Shown here: one piece after another, positions 25,166 to 33,500 of the stretch
Layout: each line of letters opens with the position of its first letter
How positions within the stretch are numbered: position 1 is the first letter of the stretch
NCBI RefSeq assembly: GCF_902150045.1
Contig: NZ_CABFVU010000003.1
Span: forward strand, 682,001 to 746,000
Source of the DNA: Chitinophaga polysaccharea
GTDB taxonomy: Bacteria > Bacteroidota > Bacteroidia > Chitinophagales > Chitinophagaceae
DNA length: 64,000 nucleotides
Reading direction: 5' to 3'
Notes under the pieces: model-generated
Seen by the model: only the letters and a program-made list of their open reading frames with translations
Databases searched by the model: none
What the model was told of the DNA's origin: nothing
Translations under genes and position numbers: made by a program

Positions 25166-26221
25166 TTAATTTTCGAGTGAATTACCATATCCGACCAGTA
25201 CTACAGAAAGAATAATAGTGAATATGCCCAGTGAAATAGTGGCGAATGTTTTTTTGCTGGCGTTCTTCCATTCCTTCAGCACAAAACCCCACATACCGGA
25301 AATCAGGATAATAAAAGCCATGTGCAGGATCCAGGAGCTGGCGTCATTGCCCAGTTTACTTTCTCCCATTCCATAAAAAAAGAATTGCAGGAACCAGGTA
25401 GTGCCGGCAATTGCAGCAAATAAATAATTCCTTACCAGCGGGGTATTTTTGTTCGTATAATCATTAAACGAGCGGTTACGTCTGTTGAGGAGCATACACC
25501 AGATAAAGTTGGTGGTAAGCCCGCCCAGCATAATCACTACAAAAATAACATTGTTACGGAACAAGGGATTGGTATTATTGGCCTCTGCTGCCTTGCCCAT
25601 GCTGTTGCCGGCGGTAATGGCAAAGCTCATGCAGGCGCTCAGGATACCGGACACGATAGCTACAACCAGTCCCTTACGGAGATTGAATTCCTGTATGCTT
25701 TCTGTTTTCTGTTCCCCGGTAAGCTCCTTTTCTTTCATCATACCCGCTTTCCCGCAAATAGCAATACCCAGCAGGCACACCACTACGCCGGATAACACAT
25801 ACAATCCCCTGCTGCTGTGCAGCATAGCGCCTATGTTATTGGGATCATCTGTAAACAGGCCGCGGTAAACGGGAGGGATCAGCGCCCCGAAGGCAGAACA
25901 GAAACCCAGCGCAACCGCCATTCCCAGCGACATACCCAGGTACCGCATGGACAACCCGAAGGTTAAACCGCCGATCCCCCATAATACACCCAGGAAATAA
26001 GTCCAGAACAACACCGTACCTTCCGTGTTGCGGATGATATCCATAAAACCGGGAACGGTAAGCCAGGCAGCTACCAGCGGCACCACCAGCCAGGAAAAGA
26101 TCCCGCCTACGATCCAGTAACTTTCCCAGCTCCACCCTTTTACCTTCTTGTAAGGGATATAAAAACTCCCAGATGCAAATCCACCTATAAAGTGAAATAA
26201 AACTCCCAGTAAAGCCTGCAT
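25166..26221 (-). CDS. rhaT: L-rhamnose/proton symporter RhaT
   Basis: This 351-residue inner-membrane protein has about ten hydrophobic segments. It begins ALLGVLFHFIGGFASGSFYIPYKKVKGWSWE, the RhaT family start, and contains FFYGMGESKLGNDASSWILHMAFIILISGMWG, a strongly conserved stretch. It imports L-rhamnose with protons. As the first gene of the minus-strand operon it faces the GntR-type regulator across a 190-bp gap that carries a tandem 10-bp repeat and a palindrome. Confidence 0.93.
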   Translation of the reverse strand: MQALLGVLFHFIGGFASGSFYIPYKKVKGWSWESYWIVGGIFSWLVVPLVAAWLTVPGFMDIIRNTEGTVLFWTYFLGVLWGIGGLTFGLSMRYLGMSLGMAVALGFCSAFGALIPPVYRGLFTDDPNNIGAMLHSSRGLYVLSGVVVCLLGIAICGKAGMMKEKELTGEQKTESIQEFNLRKGLVVAIVSGILSACMSFAITAGNSMGKAAEANNTNPLFRNNVIFVVIMLGGLTTNFIWCMLLNRRNRSFNDYTNKNTPLVRNYLFAAIAGTTWFLQFFFYGMGESKLGNDASSWILHMAFIILISGMWGFVLKEWKNASKKTFATISLGIFTIILSVVLVGYGNSLEN

Positions 26222-26286
26222 AATTATGTAGTAATTTGTAACGTGGAAATTAAAGTTCCATAAAATTAAAGCATGTACTTTTTTAA

Positions 26287-26317
26287 ACTGTCATGCACTG
26301 TCATGCTTCCGGCCGGA
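26287..26317. promoter_or_regulatory. Putative rhamnose operator: tandem 10-bp repeat plus palindrome
   Basis: ACTGTCATGC occurs twice in perfect tandem (26287-26296 and 26297-26306), one helical turn apart. It is followed by the 10-bp palindrome TCCGGCCGGA at 26308-26317. On the minus strand the repeat reads GCATGACAGT twice. A TATAATTG element (26321-26328, minus strand, one mismatch to TAnnTTTG) would place the repeats at the start of the rhaT leader. The divergent GntR-type regulator is the likely binder. Confidence 0.5.
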
Positions 26318-26411
26318 GGTAGCAATTATAGAATTAAATCACTATCATTGTCCTGCAAAGAGCCATGTTATAGCCTGACAGCTAATTCCACGGATCAATA
26401 CCTGACGAACC

Positions 26412-27443
26412 ATGAAACAGCATCCGATCTTTAAGCATCTTTTTATTGATGATTTTTCCGCTACGCCTAAATATTATCAGCTGGCCAATTCTATTATCAA
26501 AGCCATTGTTGATAAAAAAGTGCAGCAGGATGACATCCTGCCCTCTATCAACGAAGTGAGTTACGCCTTTGAAATTTCCAGGGACACGGCGGAAAAGGCA
26601 TATAAATACCTGAAGGGGCTGGGTATCCTGGGCTCTGTACCCGGTAAAGGCTACTATGTATCGCAAACCAATCTTGACCAGCAATATAAGATTCTGTTAC
26701 TGTTCAACAAACTGAGCGAGCATAAAAAAATCATTTACGACTCGTTTGCCGATAAGCTGGGGGAACAGGCCAGTATCGACTTCTATATTTATAACAGCGA
26801 TTTCAGCCTCTTTAAAAAACTGCTGTCACAAAATATCAATGAATATACGCATATTGTAATACTCCCCCATTTCCGGGAACGATGGGAGCATGTGGATGAG
26901 GTGATCAATACCATTCCGAAAGAGAAACTCATCCTGCTGGACAAGAAGCTGAAAGGAGTAACCGGCGAATATGGCGCCGTATACGAGAACTTCCAGGAAG
27001 ATATCTACGGGGCGCTGGAACAGGCCAGGGATAAGCTGCAGCAGTACCATACCATCAAGATCATCTACCCCGATAATACCTACTACCCGGAAGAGATCTA
27101 CGAGGGATTTATGCAGTTTTGCCAGAACTACGCTTTTAACAGTAAAAAGGTAGGTGAAATTGATGAGGAAGATATACAGCCGGGAGATGTATATATTAAC
27201 CTGCGGGAAAATGACCTGGTGCAGCTGATAGAAAGGATCAACTCCTTAAACCTGAAAATCGGAAAAGACGTAGGTATCATTTCCTATAATGAAACACCAC
27301 TGAAAAAATTTATTCTCAACGGCATCACCACCATTTCCACCGATTTTAAATGTATGGGAGAAATGGCGGCACAACTGATACAGGATAATTCCCGGGCACA
27401 GATAGAAGTTCCGTTCTATGTAACCATGCGTGCATCTTTGTAA
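26412..27443 (+). CDS. GntR-family regulator with LacI-like ligand-binding domain, probable rhamnose regulator
   Basis: The protein has 343 residues. The winged helix of GntR type covers about residues 15-85 (YYQLANSIIKAIVDKKVQQDDILPSINEVSYAFEISRDTAEKAYKYLKGLGIL, then VPGKGYYVS). The remainder fits a periplasmic-binding-protein-like sensor domain (ILLLFNKLSEHKKIIYDSFADKL, later GIISYNETPLKKFILNGITTIS). It is divergent from the rhamnose operon, which makes it the likely rhamnose or rhamnulose-1-phosphate sensor. Bacteroides rhamnose loci are known to use an AraC-type RhaR, so this would be a different solution. Confidence 0.82.
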   Translation: MKQHPIFKHLFIDDFSATPKYYQLANSIIKAIVDKKVQQDDILPSINEVSYAFEISRDTAEKAYKYLKGLGILGSVPGKGYYVSQTNLDQQYKILLLFNKLSEHKKIIYDSFADKLGEQASIDFYIYNSDFSLFKKLLSQNINEYTHIVILPHFRERWEHVDEVINTIPKEKLILLDKKLKGVTGEYGAVYENFQEDIYGALEQARDKLQQYHTIKIIYPDNTYYPEEIYEGFMQFCQNYAFNSKKVGEIDEEDIQPGDVYINLRENDLVQLIERINSLNLKIGKDVGIISYNETPLKKFILNGITTISTDFKCMGEMAAQLIQDNSRAQIEVPFYVTMRASL

Positions 27444-27449
27444 TTAACC

Positions 27450-27457
27450 TACCTTTG
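27450..27457 (+). promoter_or_regulatory. Putative -7 box for the VF530 gene
   Basis: TACCTTTG is a full match to TAnnTTTG, 21 bp before the ATG at 27479 and just after the regulator's stop. Confidence 0.45.
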
Positions 27458-27478
27458 GGCCATTAAAACGGGACAAAC

Positions 27479-27715
27479 ATGCAAGCACAAGACCATTCCA
27501 ACGATCCGCTGCACGGACTAACACTTGAGAAGATCGTTACACACCTGTATGAAAGCTATGGCTGGGAAGAACTGGGTTACCAGGTAAGGATCAACTGTTT
27601 CATCAGCAACCCTTCCGTGCAGAGCAGTTTGAAATTTCTCCGGAAAACGCCATGGGCACGAAAAAAGGTGGAGGATTTTTATATTTATTCTCTAAGGAAG
27701 AAATTGTTGAAATAA
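27479..27715 (+). CDS. VF530 (DUF2132) family small DNA-binding-like protein
   Basis: The 78-residue protein reads NDPLHGLTLEKIVTHLYESYGWEELG, then a middle part with CFISNPSVQSSLKFLRKTPWAR and ends KKVEDFYIYSL. This is the complete VF530 family, small helical proteins with a proposed DNA-binding fold and no settled role. The TAA stop is directly adjacent to the TAA of the convergent exonuclease gene. Confidence 0.88.
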   Translation: MQAQDHSNDPLHGLTLEKIVTHLYESYGWEELGYQVRINCFISNPSVQSSLKFLRKTPWARKKVEDFYIYSLRKKLLK

Positions 27716-28234
27716 TTATAGTTTGATTTTTAATCCCATTTCCCGTTTCATAGTGAGCAGGGCTTCGGCATTGCCTTTAGCATCATCCACAGGATGATGG
27801 GTATGTGTTGTTTTACGCAGCTGCTTGAATGTCTGGAATGTATCTTTCATAATGCCCTTGTATAAACTGCCGAGGTTCTGTGAACTGAACCCAAAAGGAT
27901 TTTCTCCTATGAAATGATGGAAATACCAGCAGATGAACATCCAGTCGAAACCGTTATTATCACTGATAAAAATGGGTCTGTCCTTACTAACGGAATTGAT
28001 CCACTGCTTAAACTCCTGCATCACCCGCGCGGGATCGTTAAAACCCATTGTTTCCTCACGGGTATGGTTGGATACGGCCAGCGCTTCAGGAATAAATTTA
28101 TCCGAAACAGGTTTCAGCTGACCATAAAATGTTTGGTTGAGCGGCTCATTTACCAGAACAGCGCCAAAAGAAATCATAGAGTAATCGCCGGGAATCGGAC
28201 CGTCTGTTTCAACGTCCACCATAATAAATGCCAT
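27716..28234 (-). CDS. 3'-5' exonuclease, DEDD (RNase H-like) fold
   Basis: The ATG at 28234 (MAFIMVDVETDGPIPGDYSMISFGAV) is preferred; an upstream in-frame start adds 32 residues not typical of the family. The 172-residue product has the DEDD motifs: Exo I DVETDG (Asp8, Glu10), Exo II near DNNGFDWMFICWY, and Exo III HHPVDDAKGNAEA. DEDDh enzymes trim DNA or RNA 3' ends; the natural substrate is not clear. A -7 box TATTTTTG and a TTTG -33 lie 48-76 bp upstream. Confidence 0.8.
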   Translation of the reverse strand: MAFIMVDVETDGPIPGDYSMISFGAVLVNEPLNQTFYGQLKPVSDKFIPEALAVSNHTREETMGFNDPARVMQEFKQWINSVSKDRPIFISDNNGFDWMFICWYFHHFIGENPFGFSSQNLGSLYKGIMKDTFQTFKQLRKTTHTHHPVDDAKGNAEALLTMKREMGLKIKL

Positions 28235-28281
28235 GTTTTTTAATTTGATGTTTTGGGTTAAACAATGCGTTATATATCTCA

Positions 28282-28310
28282 CAAAAATATAGAAAAGATT
28301 ATTTACCAAA
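28282..28310 (-). promoter_or_regulatory. Putative promoter of the exonuclease gene
   Basis: On the minus strand TTTG (28310-28307) is followed after 17 bp by TATTTTTG (28289-28282), a full -7 match. The spacing is slightly short of the usual 19 bp. The terminator hairpin at 28312-28344 lies just upstream, so this starts a new transcript. Confidence 0.5.
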
Positions 28311-28311
28311 G

Positions 28312-28344
28312 AAAAAGGCATCCCGGCCAAGCCAGGATGCCTTT
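28312..28344 (-). terminator. Rho-independent terminator after the serine hydrolase/SGNH pair
   Basis: A perfect 10-bp stem (AAAGGCATCC 28314-28323 with GGATGCCTTT 28335-28344) ends in five T residues on the minus strand. It lies about 200 nt past the stop at 28546. Confidence 0.75.
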
Positions 28345-28442
28345 AACGCCAAAGCGTTAACAGATTCTCTTATGGAGCCGCCCGGGTTAAACTAAATTAA
28401 CCTTAGGTGTCCATGAATATTCTGTAGATAGCATGAATACCT
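28343..28442. other. Run of hairpins in a gene-free stretch, possible structured RNA
   Basis: The 311-bp gap 28235-28545 holds no gene. After the terminator hairpin come three more inverted repeats: TTAACGC-CAAA-GCGTTAA (28343-28360), GGTTAA-ACTAAA-TTAACC (28385-28402), and an 11-bp stem with one mismatch and one G-U pair (28405-28415 with 28432-28442). They may be the folded 3' end of the serine hydrolase mRNA or a small RNA. No known RNA family is recognised. Confidence 0.35.
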
Positions 28443-28545
28443 CCTTTTCTTTGGTGAGTAATGAAACTACAACAAAATATCTGAATAAGAAAACACTACA
28501 ACAAAAAAATAACATATTGCCGCAGTGGAATTATGTAAAGGCTTG

Positions 28546-29568
28546 TTATTGCTGCTTTATAACAGACGGTAGTAATATTTCCCGGATACTCCTTTCAAAA
28601 GCATAAGCCCTTGGTATATCGGTTTCTTTATATCCTACATTTTCCATTACCACCAAACTGGTACGGGTAGCAGGGTAATAAAAGTTGATCAGTGTAAAAC
28701 CAGGCTCCGGCATATATCCCGTGTGCCCCATCTCCTGTTTATCGTCGCTCAGCACAATACCATAACCGGTTCCCATGGTACCGTATACCGTGTGTTGCCG
28801 GTGCTGCCAGGCATGCGTCATCAGCTGGTAGCTGCTGTCTTTTAGCAATTTTCCTCCATACAACAGTTCATTCCACCTTACCAGGTCGCGCGCAGTAGAC
28901 ACTACGCCGGCCCCGGCATAATGCCAGTCGGGGATAGTATCCGTACAGGCTTCCAGGCTGCCCGAAGAGGTTTCATGGTAGCCCTGCACAGCATGAATAT
29001 GGCCGGTGATACCGGAATGCTTCATGCCGCATTTCCTGAAAAGGGCTTCCGCCAGTTCCGTATAGGCTTTACCGGTAGCATGTTCCAATACTGATTTCAA
29101 CAGCGAATAGCCAAAATTGGAATAAGCATATTGGGTGCCGGGTGGAAAAGCCAGCGGTTCATCAAACCACCGGACACCGGAAGTATGGTTCAGCAGCTGG
29201 TGAATGGTGATGCTGTCGGCCCAGCGGTCTTTAATGTCAGGAAGACAGGCATGCAGCGTTTGCTGCAATTGTATATGCCCTTTTTCCACTTCCTGCAAAA
29301 CCAGTACGGCGGTCATCTGCTTGGTAACAGACATAATGATGAACGGGTCATCGATGCTCAGTGCCTGTTTGGTTTCGCGGTTGGCATAACCATGGCTTTT
29401 CGCGTACAATGTTTTATTACCCTGCGTAATCAGCACCACACCGTTAAACTCACGTGGATCTTTGGTGGCCAGCAGTGAATCCAACCTGGTGGAAAGAGGT
29501 TTCTGTGCAGCCAGCGTACCGGTTACCAGCGCCAGGATGCCCGTAAAAACGGATGAAAGTATCTTCAA
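28546..29568 (-). CDS. Exported serine hydrolase, class C beta-lactamase-like family
   Basis: The protein has 340 residues with a signal peptide (MKILSSVFTGILALVTGTLAAQ). The SxxK nucleophile motif is SVTK, the YxN motif is YSN in TQYAYSNFGYSLL, and a third motif HTG occurs in MGHTGYMPEP. This is the serine-hydrolase fold of DD-peptidases, esterases and class C beta-lactamases; antibiotic hydrolysis is not implied. The start codon is TTG at 29568, chosen because it alone keeps the signal peptide. It begins 1 bp after the SGNH gene ends, so the two are coupled. Confidence 0.88.
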   Translation of the reverse strand: MKILSSVFTGILALVTGTLAAQKPLSTRLDSLLATKDPREFNGVVLITQGNKTLYAKSHGYANRETKQALSIDDPFIIMSVTKQMTAVLVLQEVEKGHIQLQQTLHACLPDIKDRWADSITIHQLLNHTSGVRWFDEPLAFPPGTQYAYSNFGYSLLKSVLEHATGKAYTELAEALFRKCGMKHSGITGHIHAVQGYHETSSGSLEACTDTIPDWHYAGAGVVSTARDLVRWNELLYGGKLLKDSSYQLMTHAWQHRQHTVYGTMGTGYGIVLSDDKQEMGHTGYMPEPGFTLINFYYPATRTSLVVMENVGYKETDIPRAYAFERSIREILLPSVIKQQ

Positions 29569-29569
29569 T

Positions 29570-30325
29570 TTATTTCTTCTTTAATGCGGTGGCTATTGCT
29601 TTTTCTGCCAATGGTCCCATTACCTGGTAGCCGGCTTTATTGGGGTGTACGCCATCAGATGTCAGTTCGGCTTTCAGTCCTTTTCTTTCATCTGCCATTG
29701 CCGTGTAATAATCCAGGTACACACAATTATTTTTAGCGGCGTAGTTTTTAAGGCGCTGGTTCAGGTCGGCGATCTTCTCCACCGGTCCCAGTCCTTTACG
29801 CCAGGGATAATCAAATGCCGGCAATACAGAAGATAATACCACTTTGATCCCGTTGGCCTTAGCCAGTTCCGTCATAGATACAATGTTGCCGAAAATTGTT
29901 TCCACGGGCGTATAGCCGGTGTTCCCCGCAATATCGTTGGTACCTGCAAGGATCACTACTACTTCAGGCTTCAGGTTAATTACATCCGGCCGGAAACGGA
30001 TCAGCATCTGCGGAGTGGTTTGCCCGCTGATACCACGATTGATATAGGGCTTGCCTTCAAAAAATTCCGGGTTCAGGTTACTCCACCCGATGGTAATGGA
30101 ATTTCCCATGAAAACCACCCGGTGTTCACCGGGTTTCGGAGCAGCCACCCCGGCATTTGCTTCCTGGAAACATTTTAAACAGGCCCAGTCCTGTTTCATC
30201 AGTTCCTCCCGTTGCTTCTTCTCTTTTGCCGCTGCATCGGCATCGGTAGTATTCTGTGCAAAAGCCGCATTGCCCAATACGGCAAACAGCGCTGCCAGTG
30301 TCAGGCTTTTTCTGTTCATGATCAT
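29570..30325 (-). CDS. Exported SGNH/GDSL-type esterase
   Basis: The 251-residue protein has a signal peptide (ending NAAFAQ). Block I is VVFMGNSITIGW with Asn where GDSL has Asp, block III is ILAGTNDIAG, and block V is SDGVHPNKAGY with the Asp and His of the triad. SGNH enzymes of this type de-esterify glycans or lipids in the periplasm. Two ATG codons are possible, 30325 and 30319. It leads a two-gene unit with a serine hydrolase and diverges from the SusC gene. Confidence 0.88.
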   Translation of the reverse strand: MIMNRKSLTLAALFAVLGNAAFAQNTTDADAAAKEKKQREELMKQDWACLKCFQEANAGVAAPKPGEHRVVFMGNSITIGWSNLNPEFFEGKPYINRGISGQTTPQMLIRFRPDVINLKPEVVVILAGTNDIAGNTGYTPVETIFGNIVSMTELAKANGIKVVLSSVLPAFDYPWRKGLGPVEKIADLNQRLKNYAAKNNCVYLDYYTAMADERKGLKAELTSDGVHPNKAGYQVMGPLAEKAIATALKKK

Positions 30326-30408
30326 ACATCAGGTTTTTTAACTGTCTGCATTCTGATAAATGCAACGGAAAGTAACAATATTTTCCCGGCTTTTACAAAC
30401 GCCTCTTT

Positions 30409-30495
30409 GCTAACGTTAGCGGCTCCGATACAGGACAGTACAGGACAGTACAGGACGCAACAGGACAGGAATGTATTATTCTTCTACTAAATTTA
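30409..30495 (+). promoter_or_regulatory. Promoter region of the SusC/SusD locus: palindrome, four tandem 10-bp repeats, -7-like box
   Basis: GCTAACGTTAGC (30409-30420) is a perfect 12-bp palindrome with the central AACGTT seen in LacI-type operators. Four 10-bp units follow at 30430-30469: ACAGGACAGT twice exactly, then ACAGGACGCA and ACAGGACAGG. TAAATTTA at 30488-30495 matches the -7 element in seven of eight bases. The repeats would lie upstream of the core promoter, an activator-like position. The first unit shares eight of ten bases with GCATGACAGT at the rhamnose operator. Confidence 0.5.
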
Positions 30496-30540
30496 TTTCC
30501 GTAATGTAATGCCGTTTCATCAAATCAAATTCCACTCGTT

Positions 30541-33500
30541 ATGATCAGAACTTCCATCCTTTACCAGAAAGGATCCTCCTGCCTGCTACGTTTTGGCGCC
30601 ACTTGTTCTGCCTTGTTATTCATCAGTACTTTTTCCTATGCACAAAAGAATAACATCAGCGGACAGGTAACCGATGCCGGAACAGGTTCTCCGCTTCCCA
30701 GTGTAACCATTGGCGTTAAAGGTACCAGCCAGGGCGCGTTCAGCGACGCCAATGGCAGGTATACCATTGCCGCTGGTACATCAGACTCTCTTGTTTTCAG
30801 TATTATTGGCTATGGCAGCAAAACCTATTATGTAGGCACACGTACCCGCATCAGCGTACAACTGGAGCCAAGCAATAAAGTGCTTAACCAGGTAGTGGTA
30901 GTTGGCTATGGTACCCAACAGAAAAAAGATGTAACAGGATCTGTGGGAATTGTTTCCATGAAGAATATTAAAGACATGCCCATTGCGGGGCCCGACCAGG
31001 CCCTTGCCGGTCAGATAGCCGGTATCCAGGTTAGTACCTCCAATGGTATTCCCGGAGGCGGCCCCCAGGTGCAGGTGCGCGGTATTGGCGCGGTGGGCGC
31101 CGGCAGCCAGCCACTGTATGTAGTGGATGGTTACCCGCTGTCTACTACATCCGACCAGGTATCTGATCCTATGAATGCGATCAACCCGCAGGACATTGAA
31201 TCCATGGCTGTACTGAAAGATGCATCTGCTACTGCTATCTACGGTTCCAGGGGCGCCAACGGCGTGGTATTGATCACCACCAAACGGGGCAGCTCCGGTA
31301 TCCCTACCGTACAGCTCACTGCCAATTACGGCATCCAGGCCATTCCCCAGAAAGGACGTCCCAACCTGATGAACGGGCAGGAATTTGCGCAGTTCAGAAA
31401 AGAAGCGATCGAAGACAATATCCGTTTTACCGAACACCGGGAACCAACAGATGCTGATATCCCGGAAGTTTACCGTCATCCTGAACTGATCGGCGAAGGC
31501 ACCAACTGGTTTGAAGCCATCACCCGAACTGCTCCCATGAAGGAAATAAACCTGAGCGTAAGCGGTGGTACAGATAAGATCAGGACCTATATCTCTGCCG
31601 GTTACTTCAGCCAGGACGGGGTGATCATCAACACCGGTTACCAGCGCTTCAGCGTACGTGCCAATGTAGACGCCAACCTCACCGACCGGTTTAAAGTAGG
31701 CTTTAACATTGCCCCTTCCTATACCACCCGTAAAAGCGGCGCTGTAGGAGAAGGAAGAGCTGAAACATGGGGAACCGCCAGTCCTATTGAACCTATTTAC
31801 AACCCCGACGGGTCATATAATGCCTACATTCAGAGCCCCGGTACATTTGGCCTTGCCAACCCGGTAATGGTACTGAATGAAACCACTAACAAATCCAAAA
31901 GCAGCCGTATCCTGTTTAACACCTACGGCGAATACGAAATCCTGAAAGGACTGAAATTCAAATCTACTTTTAACGTCGACTATCAACAGGGCAGCAACGA
32001 ATATTTCCGGCCTTCTACCCTTGCCAACGAAAATGCGGCGCCTCCCAGTATTCCTTCCGGTAGCTTCGGTACGGGAGAATACCTGAACTGGCTGAATGAA
32101 AATACACTTACTTACCAGCACACTACCGATAATGGCCACGCCTTCACCGGCTTACTTGGTTATACGGTACAATCACAGAAAGAACAGTACAGTGGCTTTA
32201 ATGGAGCCAACTACCCGGACGATGATATTAAAACACTCAATGCAGCAGCCACTATTACCGGTGGTACCGATAAAATGGAATGGGCACTGCTCTCTTACCT
32301 GGCCAGGATCAATTACGCATACAAAGATAAATACCTGGTAACCGCCACCGTAAGAAGCGACGGTTCTTCCAGGTTCGGGCCCGATAACCGCTGGGGTACC
32401 TTCCCTTCAGTAGCAGTGGGCTGGCGCATTTCACAGGAAGATTTCATGAAAAGCTCCAGGCTTTTCAGCGACCTTAAATTAAGAGCTTCCTACGGCTTCA
32501 CCGGTAACTTCAACATCGGCAACTACTCCTATATGAGTAACATCGGAACAGCCGATTATGTATTCGGCGGCTCCCTCACCGGTGGACGCGTCATGAACAG
32601 CCTCGGCAACCCGATCCTGGGCTGGGAAAAAATGCGTGAACTGAATATAGGCGTTGACGTTGGATTGCTGAAAGACCGCATCTACCTCACTATTGACGCT
32701 TATAAAAGAAATACACAAGACCTGTTATTAAACGTGGAAATACCACAGTCCAGTGGATTTGGGAACGTTACGGAAAACAAAGGCGATATGGAAAACAAAG
32801 GATTGGAAATCGGTATTTCCACCCGGAATATAGAAACCAAATCATTTACCTGGGCTACCAACTTTAATATCTCCTTCAACAGGAACAAAGTGCTGAAACT
32901 GGGTACCGACAACGCACCTATCTATTCCGGTAACAGCAGCGAGGGCAACCCTACCAATGTTACCATGGTAGGCAAACCGCTGGCTATGTTATACGGATAT
33001 GTATTTGACGGTATTTACCAGAACCAGGCAGAAGTAGATAAAGGCCCCGCATTCCCCGGCGCTATTCCCGGTAACATCCGTTATAAGGATATCAACGGCA
33101 ATGGTGTGATCAACCCACGGGAAGATTTTGCCATCATCGGTAATCCTTATCCCAAGTTCACCTGGGGTATGACAAACACACTCAATTACAAAAAATTTGA
33201 CCTGCGCATACTGATCGTTGGTTCCAACGGGGCCGACAGGCTTCATGCCACCAACGACTATAATGGTAATATCGATGGTGTGTTCAACGTAAGAAAAGAT
33301 GTAGCCAACAGGTGGAGATCAGAACAAAATCCGGGCAACGGGAAAGTGCCTACCACCAATGGTTCCGGCCGTGGCAGGGTAATGTACCGCGATGTTAGCT
33401 CGCTCACTATTGAAAAGAACAACTATGCCTGGGTGAAAAACATCGCACTGGGATACAGCTTCCCCGCAGGAAAAGGATTTTTACAAAGCGCAAGGATCTA

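Noticed and set aside
28546..29568. Antibiotic-resistance beta-lactamase
   Set aside because: The SxxK/YxN fold is shared with esterases and peptidases; nothing in the motifs or context points to beta-lactam hydrolysis.
30430..30469. Short CRISPR-like array
   Set aside because: The units are 10 bp with no spacers and there are no cas genes; it fits a regulator-binding array instead.
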